Assembly: GCA_009733745.1 (NCBI GenBank)
Contig: WNWL01000002.1
Coordinates: 682,001-746,000, forward strand
Source: Oceanobacillus sp. HTM 045
GTDB taxonomy: Bacteria; Pseudomonadota; Alphaproteobacteria; Rhodobacterales; Rhodobacteraceae
Direction of reading: 5' to 3'
Length of the DNA stretch: 64,000 nucleotides
The stretch's first letter is position 1. The number at the start of each line of letters is the position of its first letter. This document shows positions 53,752 to 61,564 of this stretch, piece by piece. The notes beneath the pieces were generated by a model. It was not told where the DNA came from, searched no databases, and saw only the letters and a list, made by a program, of their open reading frames with translations. Made by a program: the position numbers and the translations under genes.

Positions 53752-54382
53752 AGGAGGTTACATCTTTTTCTTTACACAAGATATTGTGTATGGGCCGGAA
53801 CGAACGCCTATGGACCGGGGTGACGCCCAAGGTTTCGATGGCGTCGCGGTGGGCACGCGTACCGTAGCCGGCGTTGCGTTCCCAGCCATATCCGGGGTGC
53901 GCGCGGGCAAGATCGGCCATGATCCGGTCGCGTGTCACCTTTGCCACGATGGAGGCCGCGGCGACCGACATGGCGCGGGCGTCGCCCTTCACCGCCGCCT
54001 CCGCCGGGCAGGGCAGGCCGGGGGGCACGCGGTTGCCGTCGACCAGGGCGGCGGCGGGGGATCGTGCCAGCGCCTCGACGGCGCGGCGCATGGCGAGGTC
54101 GTTGGCGCGGAGGATGTTGAGGCTGTCGATCTCCTCGACGGAGGCGATGCCGACCCCGACGCAGGCGCAGGCTTCCAGTTCCGCCAGCAGCGCCTCGCGG
54201 CGCGGTGCGGTGAGTTTCTTGGAGTCGCCGAGGCCCGCGGGCACCCGGCCCCGGTCGAGGATCACCGCGGCGGCGACCACCGGCCCGGCCCAGGGGCCGC
54301 GCCCGGCCTCGTCGATGCCGCAGACGGGGTTTCCCGTGCGCTCGGCGAGGGCGTCTTCGAGGGTGAAGTCTGGAACGGTCAT
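53750..54382 (-). CDS. rnhB: Ribonuclease HII
   Basis: Removes ribonucleotides from DNA-RNA hybrids; 210 residues. Catalytic motifs CGIDEAGRGPWAGPVVAAAVIL (DEAGRG), the LGDSKKLTAPRREALLAEL segment, and ASIVAKVTRDRIMADLARAHP. An AT-rich last 40 bases encode ILCKEKDVTS, a less GC-rich tail than the rest. A GANTC site overlaps its last bases (53747-53751). Three genes rnhB-ccrM and the radical SAM gene run in the same direction. Confidence 0.94.
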
Positions 54383-54412
54383 GCCACCGGGTAGCCGCAG
54401 CCCGCCGGGCGA

Positions 54413-55534
54413 TCAATCCCCGAACAGGCCAAGCTGCTCGCCGGGCCGCGGCGGGCGACGGAAGAGGTCGGTGCGGAGTTGCGGCAGCGGCCGGTCCAGC
54501 CCCGCCTTGCGCCGGGCGATCTCGAACCGGCGGCGGATCAGGTTGGCGTGGACGCCCTGCCCCCGCATCCGCCGGTGCCATGACGGGTCGTAGTCCCGCC
54601 CGCCCTGCATCTCGCGCACCTTGCCCATGACCCGCTGCGCCCGGTCGGGGAAGTGCTCGGCCAGCCACTCCTGGAACAGCGGCGAGACTTCCAGCGGCAG
54701 GCGCAGGGTGATGTAGCTGGCGTGCCGCGCCCCGGCGGCGGCGGCGGCGGAGACCAGGCGCTCGATCTCCGGCTCGTTCAGGCCGGGCACGATGGGCGCC
54801 ATCATCGCGTGGACCGGGATGCCGGCGCGGCTGAGTTCGCGGATCATCGCGATCCGCCGCGAGGGGGACGCGGCGCGCGGTTCCATCAGCCGGCTGAGGC
54901 GGTTGTCGAGGCTGGTGAGCGACACCGCCACATGGGCCAGCCGCTCGTGCGCCATGCGCGCGAGGATGTCGATGTCGCGCGTGACCAGCGTGCCCTTGGT
55001 GGTGATCATCAGCGGGTGGGCGTGGTCCTCCAGCACCTCGAGGCACTTGCGCATGATCTGCCAGCGCTTCTCGACCGGCTGATAGGGGTCGGTGTTGGTG
55101 CCGAAGGCGATCGGCGCGACGATGTAGCCGGGCTTGCGGATCGCCTCCTCCAGCAGGCGCGGGGCCTCCGGCTTGGCGGTGAGCCGGGTCTCGAAGTCGA
55201 GGCCCGGCGAGAGGCCGAGCTGCGCGTGGGTCGGCCGCGCGAAGCAGTAGGAACAGCCATGCTCGCAGCCGCGGTACGGATTTACTGAGCGGTCGAAGGG
55301 CAGGTCCGGCGAGGTGACCTTGTTGATGATCGTCCGCGAGCGGTCGATGGCGACCTCGGTGCGGAGCGGCGGCGCGTCCGCCTCGTCGCCGCCCCAGCCG
55401 TCGTCGAAACCGTGGCGGGTCTGCTTCTCGTACCGCCCGGTGGCGTTGGTGGAGGCCCCGCGGCCGCGCCGCCGCTCGGGGTTCAGAGGTTCGTCGAAAA
55501 GCCCGTCCATGCCATCGCTCCGCGAATCCTGCAT
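54413..55534 (-). CDS. Radical SAM protein of the PA0069/SplB-like family
   Basis: A 373-residue radical SAM enzyme. The cluster motif is RGCEHGCSYCFARPTH (Cx3Cx2C) at about residue 90; before it comes TSPDLPFDRSVNPYRG and after it YITTKGTLVTRDIDIL-like strands (LMITTKGTLVTRDIDILARMA) and SLTSLDNRLSRLMEPRAASPSRRI. The family (COG1533, related in name to spore photoproduct lyase) is poorly characterised and suspected in DNA repair. An SOS box lies 14 bases before the start, which supports a DNA-damage role. Confidence 0.9.
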   Translation of the reverse strand: MQDSRSDGMDGLFDEPLNPERRRGRGASTNATGRYEKQTRHGFDDGWGGDEADAPPLRTEVAIDRSRTIINKVTSPDLPFDRSVNPYRGCEHGCSYCFARPTHAQLGLSPGLDFETRLTAKPEAPRLLEEAIRKPGYIVAPIAFGTNTDPYQPVEKRWQIMRKCLEVLEDHAHPLMITTKGTLVTRDIDILARMAHERLAHVAVSLTSLDNRLSRLMEPRAASPSRRIAMIRELSRAGIPVHAMMAPIVPGLNEPEIERLVSAAAAAGARHASYITLRLPLEVSPLFQEWLAEHFPDRAQRVMGKVREMQGGRDYDPSWHRRMRGQGVHANLIRRRFEIARRKAGLDRPLPQLRTDLFRRPPRPGEQLGLFGD

Positions 55535-55547
55535 GGAGTGGAGCGTA

Positions 55548-55562
55548 GAACATTAAGAGAAC
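55548..55562. promoter_or_regulatory. LexA (SOS) box of alphaproteobacterial type
   Basis: GAAC-ATTAAGA-GAAC; on the gene strand GTTC-N7-GTTC, the direct-repeat LexA site of alphaproteobacteria such as Rhodobacter. It lies 14 bases upstream of the radical SAM gene start. Confidence 0.7.
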
Positions 55563-55596
55563 ATCAACAAGCGGAACGCCCCCTCACGCGGCCTCC

Positions 55597-56814
55597 TCAC
55601 GCCGCCTCCTCCGCACGCCGCCAGACCGGGAACGGGTCGGGCAGGTCCGGCAGGGCATCGGGGCCGGTGGCGAGCATCTCCGGCAACAGCGCCGAGTCGA
55701 GCCGGGCCTTCAGGCTGGCCCAGTCGATCCCGGCGCCGATGAAGACGATCTCCTGCCGGCGGTCGCCCCAGGGCTCCTGCCAGTTGTCGGCGACATAGGT
55801 GCGCGCGCTCTCGTGGTCGGGCCAGCGATCCTTCGGCACGGAGGCCCACCAGGTGCCGAGCGGCTTGACCGAGGAGAGCGCGCCCGCAAGCGAGAACTCG
55901 GCGACCCAGTTCGGGCGGGTCGAGATCCAGAAATGCCCCTTGGCGCGGATGACGCCCGGCATCTCGCCGTTCAGGATCTTGAGGATCTTCTCCGGGATGA
56001 ACGGCCGCCGCGCGCGGTAGACGTAGCTGGAGACGCCGTATTCCTCCGTCTCCGGGACGTGGTCGGCGAAGCCGTAGAGCTCCTTCGCCCACATCGGGTG
56101 CTGGTGCGCCTTGTCGAAGTCGAAGAGCCCGGTGTCGAGGATCCGGTCCGCCGCCACGTCGGAATGGTTGGTCTCGATGATCTGCGCGTCGGCGTTGAGG
56201 CTGCGGATGATCTTCCGTGCGGCATCCACCCGGGCGGGTTCCGCATCGGCGACCTTGTTGAGGATCACCACGTCTGCGAACTCGATCTGGTCGGTGAGCA
56301 GGTGGACGAGCGTGCGGTCGTCCTCCTCGCCCAGCGTCTCGCCGCGGTCGCGCAGGAAGTCGTGGCTGGCATAGTCCCTGAGCAGGTTCACCGCGTCGAC
56401 GACCGTGACCATCGTGTCGAGCCGGGCGACATCGGAGAGGCTGTGCCCGGCCTCGTCGCGGAACTCGAAGGTCGCGGCGACCGGCAGCGGCTCGGAGATG
56501 CCGGTCGATTCGATCAGCAGGTAGTCGAACCGCTTCTCCGCCGCGAGCCGGCGGACCTCGGCCAGGAGGTCGTCGCGCAGGGTGCAGCAGATGCAGCCGT
56601 TGGACATCTCCACCAGCGTCTCGTCGGTCCGGCTCAACTCGGTATCGGCGCGGACGAGGTCGGCGTCGATGTTGACCTCGGACATGTCGTTGACGATCAC
56701 CGCGACGCGGCGCCCCTCGCGGTTGTTGAGGACGCGGTTGAGAAGCGTCGTCTTGCCGGCGCCGAGAAAGCCGGAGAGGACGGTGACGGGAAGGCGTGGG
56801 TCGGACGCTGGCAT
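55597..56814 (-). CDS. COG0523 GTPase, zinc-related (ZigA/CobW-like)
   Basis: A 405-residue G3E-family GTPase. Walker [16 protein letters not shown], the metal motif [11 protein letters not shown] (CxCC), Walker [14 protein letters not shown] and [15 protein letters not shown] (NKxD) in the first 200 residues. The C-terminal CobW_C domain holds [18 protein letters not shown] and [25 protein letters not shown]. The [16 protein letters not shown] type is the subgroup induced in zinc shortage. A perfect Zur-type palindrome lies 71 bases upstream, so it is likely a zinc metallochaperone. Confidence 0.92.
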   Translation of the reverse strand: MPASDPRLPVTVLSGFLGAGKTTLLNRVLNNREGRRVAVIVNDMSEVNIDADLVRADTELSRTDETLVEMSNGCICCTLRDDLLAEVRRLAAEKRFDYLLIESTGISEPLPVAATFEFRDEAGHSLSDVARLDTMVTVVDAVNLLRDYASHDFLRDRGETLGEEDDRTLVHLLTDQIEFADVVILNKVADAEPARVDAARKIIRSLNADAQIIETNHSDVAADRILDTGLFDFDKAHQHPMWAKELYGFADHVPETEEYGVSSYVYRARRPFIPEKILKILNGEMPGVIRAKGHFWISTRPNWVAEFSLAGALSSVKPLGTWWASVPKDRWPDHESARTYVADNWQEPWGDRRQEIVFIGAGIDWASLKARLDSALLPEMLATGPDALPDLPDPFPVWRRAEEAA

Positions 56815-56884
56815 CTGTTTTCCTGCAATTGGTCAATTCGCTCCGGACGGGCCGGGCAGCCGCCGGTCCGGTACTGGCCGGATA

Positions 56885-56906
56885 ATGTTATGTTATAACA
56901 TAACAT
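56885..56906. promoter_or_regulatory. Zur box
   Basis: A 22-base perfect palindrome, half-site ATGTTATGTTA, in the AT-rich gap upstream of the COG0523 gene and downstream of the LysR gene. It contains the TGTTATGTTATAACA-like core of Zur sites in alphaproteobacteria. Confidence 0.75.
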
Positions 56907-56943
56907 GCAAGACGTGATTTACACGCCCGGACTGGCGGCGGCA

Positions 56944-57861
56944 CTAACCCTTCCCGCGGCCGATCGCCTCCAGTTCCGCCGCGAGCAGGTCGAATACCAG
57001 GCGCACCCGGCGGCTGGTGTTGACCTCCCGGTGCGCGACCAGCCAGAGCGGGAAGGTCATCGGCGCCATGAAGGGCGCGGCCCGGCGCACCCGCGGCTCG
57101 GCATCGCCGATGATCTCGGCCATCACGCCGATGCCGATTCCCTGCAGGGTCAGTTGCCAGTGGACGAGGTGGTTCGCGGTCAGCACGGTGAAGTTCCGCG
57201 CCGTGACCGGGAGGCCGTAGGCGACGAGGCCGCCGACGAGCGCGTCGTTGTCGTCGAAACCGAGGAACTCGGCGCGGGCGAAATCCTCCGCCGTGTCGAA
57301 CGGCCCGGCCCGGTCGAGATAGGACGGCGCGGCGTAGAGATGCCCCGCGGCGTCGGGGAAGCGGCGGGCGACGAGGTCGGGGTCGGTCGGCCGCGCGTTG
57401 CGGATGGCGATGTCGGCCTCCCGCCGGCGCAGGTCGCTGACCCGGTTCGAGGCGACGATCTCCACCGTGATGCCCGGCTCCGCCTGCCGGATGCGGGCGA
57501 CTATCGGCGGCAGCAGGTAGGCGGCGAAGGCCTCGCTGGCGGAGATGCAGACCGGCCCCTCGATCGACTGCGACTGGCCCGACGCGGTGAGCGAGACCCG
57601 CGTCGCCGCCTCGCCCATGCTGCGGACATGCTCGACCAGTTCCAGCCCGCCCTGCGTGAGCTGGAGCCGGTTGCCGACCCGCTCGAACAGCGCGATGCCC
57701 AACTCGCTCTCCAGCGCCGCGACCTGCCGGCCGAGAGTCGGCTGGGCCAGCCCGAGGGCACGGGCGGCGGCGGAGAGCGAGCCTTCCTCCGCCGTCACGA
57801 GGAATGCCCGCGCCCGGTTCCAGTCGAAGGTGACGGAGCGCCAGTCCATGCGTTTCTGCAT
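56944..57861 (-). CDS. LysR-family transcriptional regulator
   Basis: DNA-binding regulator of 305 residues. Residues 12-72 form the LysR helix-turn-helix (FDWNRARAFLVTAEEGSLSAAARALGLAQPTLGRQVAALESELGIALFERVGNRLQLTQGG). The effector-binding domain follows (VCISASEAFAAYLLPPIVARIRQAEPGITVEIVASNRVSDLRRREADIAIRNAR). The substrate-linked ligand is unknown. Divergent from the methyltransferase at 57941, with 79 bases between starts, so that gene is a likely target. ATGs at 57861 and 57849 are both possible. Confidence 0.91.
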   Translation of the reverse strand: MQKRMDWRSVTFDWNRARAFLVTAEEGSLSAAARALGLAQPTLGRQVAALESELGIALFERVGNRLQLTQGGLELVEHVRSMGEAATRVSLTASGQSQSIEGPVCISASEAFAAYLLPPIVARIRQAEPGITVEIVASNRVSDLRRREADIAIRNARPTDPDLVARRFPDAAGHLYAAPSYLDRAGPFDTAEDFARAEFLGFDDNDALVGGLVAYGLPVTARNFTVLTANHLVHWQLTLQGIGIGVMAEIIGDAEPRVRRAAPFMAPMTFPLWLVAHREVNTSRRVRLVFDLLAAELEAIGRGKG

Positions 57862-57940
57862 AACGCTCAGGCGAATCCGGTCAATTCCCTTTCGTTTCCG
57901 TCTGGACTAGGTGAAGCTCGCACTTCACGGAGGGATGGTG

Positions 57941-58576
57941 ATGGAGATGACGGCAAACTCGCAGGAACGGGGCGCCCGGTTCTGGGACCGGATCGCGGAG
58001 AAATACGCGCGCTCGCCGGTCTCCGACCAGGCGGCCTACGAGCGGAAGCTGGAGATCACCCGGCGCTACCTGACCCTGGAAAGCGAGGTGCTGGAGCTGG
58101 GCTGCGGCACCGGCTCGACCGCGCTGCTGCACGCGCCCTTCGTGGAGCACATCCAAGCCACCGACATCTCGGAGAAGATGATCGGCATCGCCCGGGAGAA
58201 GGCGGCGGGGGTGGAGAACGTCACGTTCGAGCGCGCCTCGGTGGAGGACATCGACGCCCCGGCGGCGGGTTACGACGCGGTGCTGGCGCTCAACCTCCTG
58301 CACCTCCTGCACGACCGGGACGCGGCGATCGCCAAGGTCCACCGGCTGCTGAAGCCGGGCGGGGTGTTCATCTCGGGCACGTTCTGCGCGGCGGGCGTGA
58401 TGTGGCTGCTCTGGCCGGTACTGAAAATCGGCGGGCTGTTCGGGCGGCTGCCTTATGTGGGCTTCTTCCCGAAGTCGGCCCTGCTGCGGAGCCTTGAGCG
58501 CGCCGGGTTCGAGATCGTGGAGGACTGGCACCCCGGCCCGCGCAAGGCAGCCTTCATCGTCGCGCGGAAGCGGTGA
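57941..58576 (+). CDS. Class I SAM-dependent methyltransferase
   Basis: A 211-residue methyltransferase. SAM loop VLELGCGTGSTALLHAPFVEHIQATDISEKMIGIAREKA; motif IV DAVLALNLLHLLHDRDAAIAKVHRLLKPGGVFISGTFC. A hydrophobic loop near residue 145 (VMWLLWPVLKIGGLFGRLPYVGFFP) may touch the membrane or a lipid substrate. GGAGGG lies eight bases before ATG 57941; GTG 57911 extends the frame but has no site. It is divergent from the LysR regulator. Confidence 0.88.
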   Translation: MEMTANSQERGARFWDRIAEKYARSPVSDQAAYERKLEITRRYLTLESEVLELGCGTGSTALLHAPFVEHIQATDISEKMIGIAREKAAGVENVTFERASVEDIDAPAAGYDAVLALNLLHLLHDRDAAIAKVHRLLKPGGVFISGTFCAAGVMWLLWPVLKIGGLFGRLPYVGFFPKSALLRSLERAGFEIVEDWHPGPRKAAFIVARKR

Positions 58577-58581
58577 GGTAC

Positions 58582-58657
58582 TGGCGGCCCCGCCAGGATT
58601 CGAACCTGGGACCTACCGCTTAGGAGGCGGTTGCTCTATCCCCTGAGCTACGAGGCC
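58582..58657 (-). tRNA. tRNA-Arg(CCT)
   Basis: A 76-base cloverleaf with encoded CCA: acceptor GGCCTCG/CGGGGCC (with a T-G pair), D arm GCTC/GAGC, anticodon arm ACCGC/GCGGT with loop CTCCTAA (anticodon CCT), and T arm CCAGG/CCTGG with loop TTCGAAT. Reads AGG codons for arginine. No att site or integrase sits beside it. Confidence 0.97.
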
Positions 58658-58731
58658 GTTGCCGGGAGGCATACCCCCCGGCAGGATGGCGGTCAACGGA
58701 AGCTGGACGCGCCTGCGTTGGGGATAGCGTG

Positions 58732-60249
58732 ATGCAGAAGCTGAAATCTCTCCTGCTCGTCCTTGCCGGCCTGGTGACGGCCTGCGCGCCGCCGCAGGAG
58801 GCGCGGCGGCCGGCGCCGGTGCCGCAGGGGCCGCCGGTCGTCATCGGCACGCCCGCACCGCAGGCGCCGCGCGGCCAGAACACCCGCCGCGACGACGACC
58901 TGCACGGCAAGATCCTCGCCCGCTACGGCGGCGTCTACGAGGACCCGCGGCTGATCCGATATGTCGAGGACATCGTCTACCGGCTGACCCCCGCCGCGGG
59001 CGGCGGCGCGGGCTGGCGGATCACGCTGCTCGACACGCCGGTCGTGAACGCCTTCGCGGTTCCCTCGGGCGATGTCTACGTCACGCGCGGGCTGGTGACG
59101 CTGGCGAGCGACGAGGGCGAGCTGGCCTCGGTGATCGCGCACGAGATCGCCCATGTCACCCGCAGCCACATCCAGTCGCGGCAGGAGCGGGCGGCGGCGG
59201 CGCAGGGCGTGGCGCTGCTGGGCCTGCTGCTCGGCTCCGCCGCGGGGCTCGACCCCGGCGCGCTGCAGGGGCTGGCGCAGGCGGGCCAGGTGGCGGGCGC
59301 GGCCTATGTCGCGGACTATTCGCGGGAGCAGGAATTCGAGGCCGACGCGGTCGGCATCCGCTATCTCGCGGGCAGCGGCTACGACCCAAACGCGGCTGCG
59401 GATTTCCTCGCCAGCCTGCAGTTGCAGTCGGAACTGCGCGCCCGGATCGCGGGCAAGCAGTACGACCCGAACCGGGTGGATTTCCTCTCCTCGCATCCGG
59501 CGACGGGCGAGCGGATCCGGGCGGCGGAACGGGCCGCGCGGGCGACCGGGCTGGGCGCGGCGCGGCGCTACCCGGACGAGCACATCGCGCTGCTGGACGG
59601 GGTGATCTACGGCGACCCGCCGGAACAGGGCTATGTCCGCGACGGCGGCTTCGTGCACCCGGAACTGCGGTTCGCCTTCGATGCGCCGATGGGCTTCCAC
59701 ATCACCAATTCGAGCAGCGCCGTGACGGCGGTGGACGGCAGGGGCGGGGCCTTCCTGCTGGAGGGCGCACCGGCCTATTCGGGCAGCCTGACCCGCTTCA
59801 TCGCCGACGAGTGGTACGCCGCGCTGGCGAGGAACGGGCGCGTGGGCGAATTGTCGGGCCTGCGGTCGATCCGCATCAACGGGCTGGATGCCGCGCGGGC
59901 GGTGCTGCCGGTACAGACGAAGGACGGCCCGGCCGACATGCTGATGGTCGCGGTGCGGCACGAGGGATCGGTCTACCGCCTCTCGGGCTTCGCGCCGCGC
60001 GGCTCCGGCCTCCTGCCGGTGCTGGAACGCGCCGCGCAGACCTTCCGGGGCCTGACGGTGGCGGAGGCGCTGCGGGTGCAGCCCTCGCGCATCCGGGTGG
60101 TGCGGGTCGGCGCGGGCGACACGGTCGCGAGCCTCGCCCTGCGGATGCAGGTGGACGGCTACGCGGAGGAGCGGTTCCGGGTGCTGAACGGGCTGCGCCC
60201 CGGCGAGCGCCCGGTGCCGGGGCAACTGGTCAAGATCATCATCCGGTAG
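58732..60249 (+). CDS. M48-family metalloprotease lipoprotein with C-terminal LysM-like segment
   Basis: Envelope protease of 505 residues. Lipobox LVTAC (Cys18) anchors it to a membrane. The peptidase domain follows: FAVPSGDVYVTRGLVTLASDEGELASVIAHEIAHVTRSH with zinc motif HEIAH (137-141) and the third ligand in YSREQEFEADAVGIRYL. A middle domain (residues 270-430) and a C-terminal LysM-like part (VVRVGAGDTVASLALRMQVDGYAEERFRVLNGLRPGERPVPGQLVKII) resemble the BepA/YfgC-type group. GTG ATG at 58729-58734 gives two possible starts. Confidence 0.93.
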   Translation: MQKLKSLLLVLAGLVTACAPPQEARRPAPVPQGPPVVIGTPAPQAPRGQNTRRDDDLHGKILARYGGVYEDPRLIRYVEDIVYRLTPAAGGGAGWRITLLDTPVVNAFAVPSGDVYVTRGLVTLASDEGELASVIAHEIAHVTRSHIQSRQERAAAAQGVALLGLLLGSAAGLDPGALQGLAQAGQVAGAAYVADYSREQEFEADAVGIRYLAGSGYDPNAAADFLASLQLQSELRARIAGKQYDPNRVDFLSSHPATGERIRAAERAARATGLGAARRYPDEHIALLDGVIYGDPPEQGYVRDGGFVHPELRFAFDAPMGFHITNSSSAVTAVDGRGGAFLLEGAPAYSGSLTRFIADEWYAALARNGRVGELSGLRSIRINGLDAARAVLPVQTKDGPADMLMVAVRHEGSVYRLSGFAPRGSGLLPVLERAAQTFRGLTVAEALRVQPSRIRVVRVGAGDTVASLALRMQVDGYAEERFRVLNGLRPGERPVPGQLVKIIIR

Positions 60250-60255
60250 GGCTGT

Positions 60256-60316
60256 GAGCCCTGCTCAAGGTTGGGCAAGCTCCAAGCCTCTGAAACCACC
60301 AGACAAAAATGCTAAC
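60256..60316 (+). repeat. Intergenic repeat element, copy 4 (degenerate, behind the M48 gene)
   Basis: Imperfect stem GAGC...GCTCAA / TTGGGC...GCTC (60256-60282, with a G-T pair) followed by a 35-base box (60282-60316) ending AAAAATGCTAAC. The segment CCTCTGAAA matches copy 1 exactly at the same distance from the end; the terminal GTTAAC is GCTAAC here. Confidence 0.55.
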
Positions 60317-60394
60317 GGCCGTGATCGCGCCGTGCGCCGCGGGCTTCATGGTGCCGCTTGCTCGACCGGACACCTCCCTCGCCCGGCCCGATCC

Positions 60395-60985
60395 CTACCC
60401 CGCCAGCGGCGCGTAAAGTCGGATCGGCGGGACGTGCAGGCGCACGCTTTCGCCCAGGGCGATCTGGCCCGGATGCTCGACCCAGCCGGTGATGCCGCGC
60501 TTGCCGTCGGCCAACTTGGGGAAGGCCATGCCGTGGCCGGGGTGGTGGCGCTCGATCACCTCCGCCGGGTAGCGGCAGGGGCCGTTCTCCATGTCGGTCG
60601 CCAGCACCGCGCCGCCCTCGAACTGGAGCCGCGAGCAGGGCGGCAGCGAGGTCAGGGCCGGGATGCCCTCGATCACCAGGCTGGCGCCGAGCCATTCCGG
60701 CTTCACCTCGGGGATGCCGAGCGCCGTGGCGATCTCGGCCAGCTCCTCGGAGGAGAGGATCGAGACCTGCCGCGTGTTGCGGATCTCGGTGCCCTTCTGC
60801 GGGTACTGCGCGCGGACGCGGACGCAGGAGGGGCGGGTCAGCCCGCTGTGGCAGTCGCCCGAGAAGCCTTCCCAGCCGGCCTCGACCGTCTCGAGCGGGG
60901 TCGAGCAGATGTCCGCCTCGCTGTCGGCGACGATGCCGAGATAGCGCACGGTGCCTCTGATTTCGGTCGGTCTGAGCATGGGCAT
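60395..60985 (-). CDS. MOSC-domain protein
   Basis: A 196-residue cytosolic protein with a MOSC fold: TPLETVEAGWEGFSGDCHSGLTRPSCVRVRAQYPQKGTEIRNTRQVSILSSEELAEIATALG in the first half, then GAVLATDMENGPCRYPAEVIERHHPGHGMAFPKLADGKRGITGWVEHPG, with a conserved Cys (about residue 138) typical of the family. MOSC proteins handle molybdenum cofactor or sulfur transfer. It lies alone between repeat copy 4 and a small secreted gene. Confidence 0.88.
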   Translation of the reverse strand: MPMLRPTEIRGTVRYLGIVADSEADICSTPLETVEAGWEGFSGDCHSGLTRPSCVRVRAQYPQKGTEIRNTRQVSILSSEELAEIATALGIPEVKPEWLGASLVIEGIPALTSLPPCSRLQFEGGAVLATDMENGPCRYPAEVIERHHPGHGMAFPKLADGKRGITGWVEHPGQIALGESVRLHVPPIRLYAPLAG

Positions 60986-61183
60986 GGGAGATCTCCGGTC
61001 GGGGGTCTGCGCGTAGGGTCCGCGGGCGAGGCGAGATTAGCCAGCGGCGGGCCGACCACAAGCGGATGTGAACGGCCCGCGCGAGAAATTTCGGAACGGG
61101 TGGCGGGGGCGCACGTTCTCTCCCTGTCCGCGCCGCAGCGAGTGGCGCGAGCAGGAAACCGAAGAGACACAAGAGGTTACATC

Positions 61184-61504
61184 ATGCGCCGCATGCTGAC
61201 GATCACCGCTGCCGCCGCCCTGATGGGTGGCGCCGCCCTCGCCGACACCGCGACGGGCGACATTGCCGACGTCCAGCCGGAGGCGAGCGTGCCGACCGAT
61301 GCCGAGATCCTCGCGGATGCGCGTATCGGCGTCGAGTGCACCGATGGCGTCGAGTACAAGCCGTCCGCCGCGTCCGGCAGCCCGGGTTCGCTGGTGGTCA
61401 ACGACGTCTACTACGTGCCGTGCGACAACATCGAGCCGGCCGGGACCGTCGTGCCGGAGCAGGGCACGCCCGCGGATGCCGGTACGGGCACCAACGGACA
61501 GTAA
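61184..61504 (+). CDS. Secreted hypothetical protein
   Basis: A 106-residue protein with signal peptide MRRMLTITAAAALMGGAALA and an acidic mature part (TATGDIADVQPEASVPTDAEILADARIGVECTDG) with two cysteines that could form one disulfide (VECTDG and VPCDNI). It ends GTGTNGQ. AAGAGG lies upstream of ATG. No family was recognised; it is followed by a terminator. Confidence 0.68.
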   Translation: MRRMLTITAAAALMGGAALADTATGDIADVQPEASVPTDAEILADARIGVECTDGVEYKPSAASGSPGSLVVNDVYYVPCDNIEPAGTVVPEQGTPADAGTGTNGQ

Positions 61505-61526
61505 TTTTGCCTGATCGCCTGATGAA

Positions 61527-61553
61527 GCGGGGTGCCTTGCGGCGCCCCGTTTC
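61527..61553 (+). terminator. Terminator of the 61184 gene
   Basis: GGGGTGCC / GGCGCCCC stem (61529-61548) followed by GTTTCTCG. Confidence 0.7.
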
Positions 61554-61564
61554 TCGTTGAGGCT

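Noticed and set aside
58582-58657. tRNA-Arg as a possible attachment site of an integrated element.
   Set aside because: No integrase, no repeated tRNA 3' end and normal housekeeping genes on both sides.
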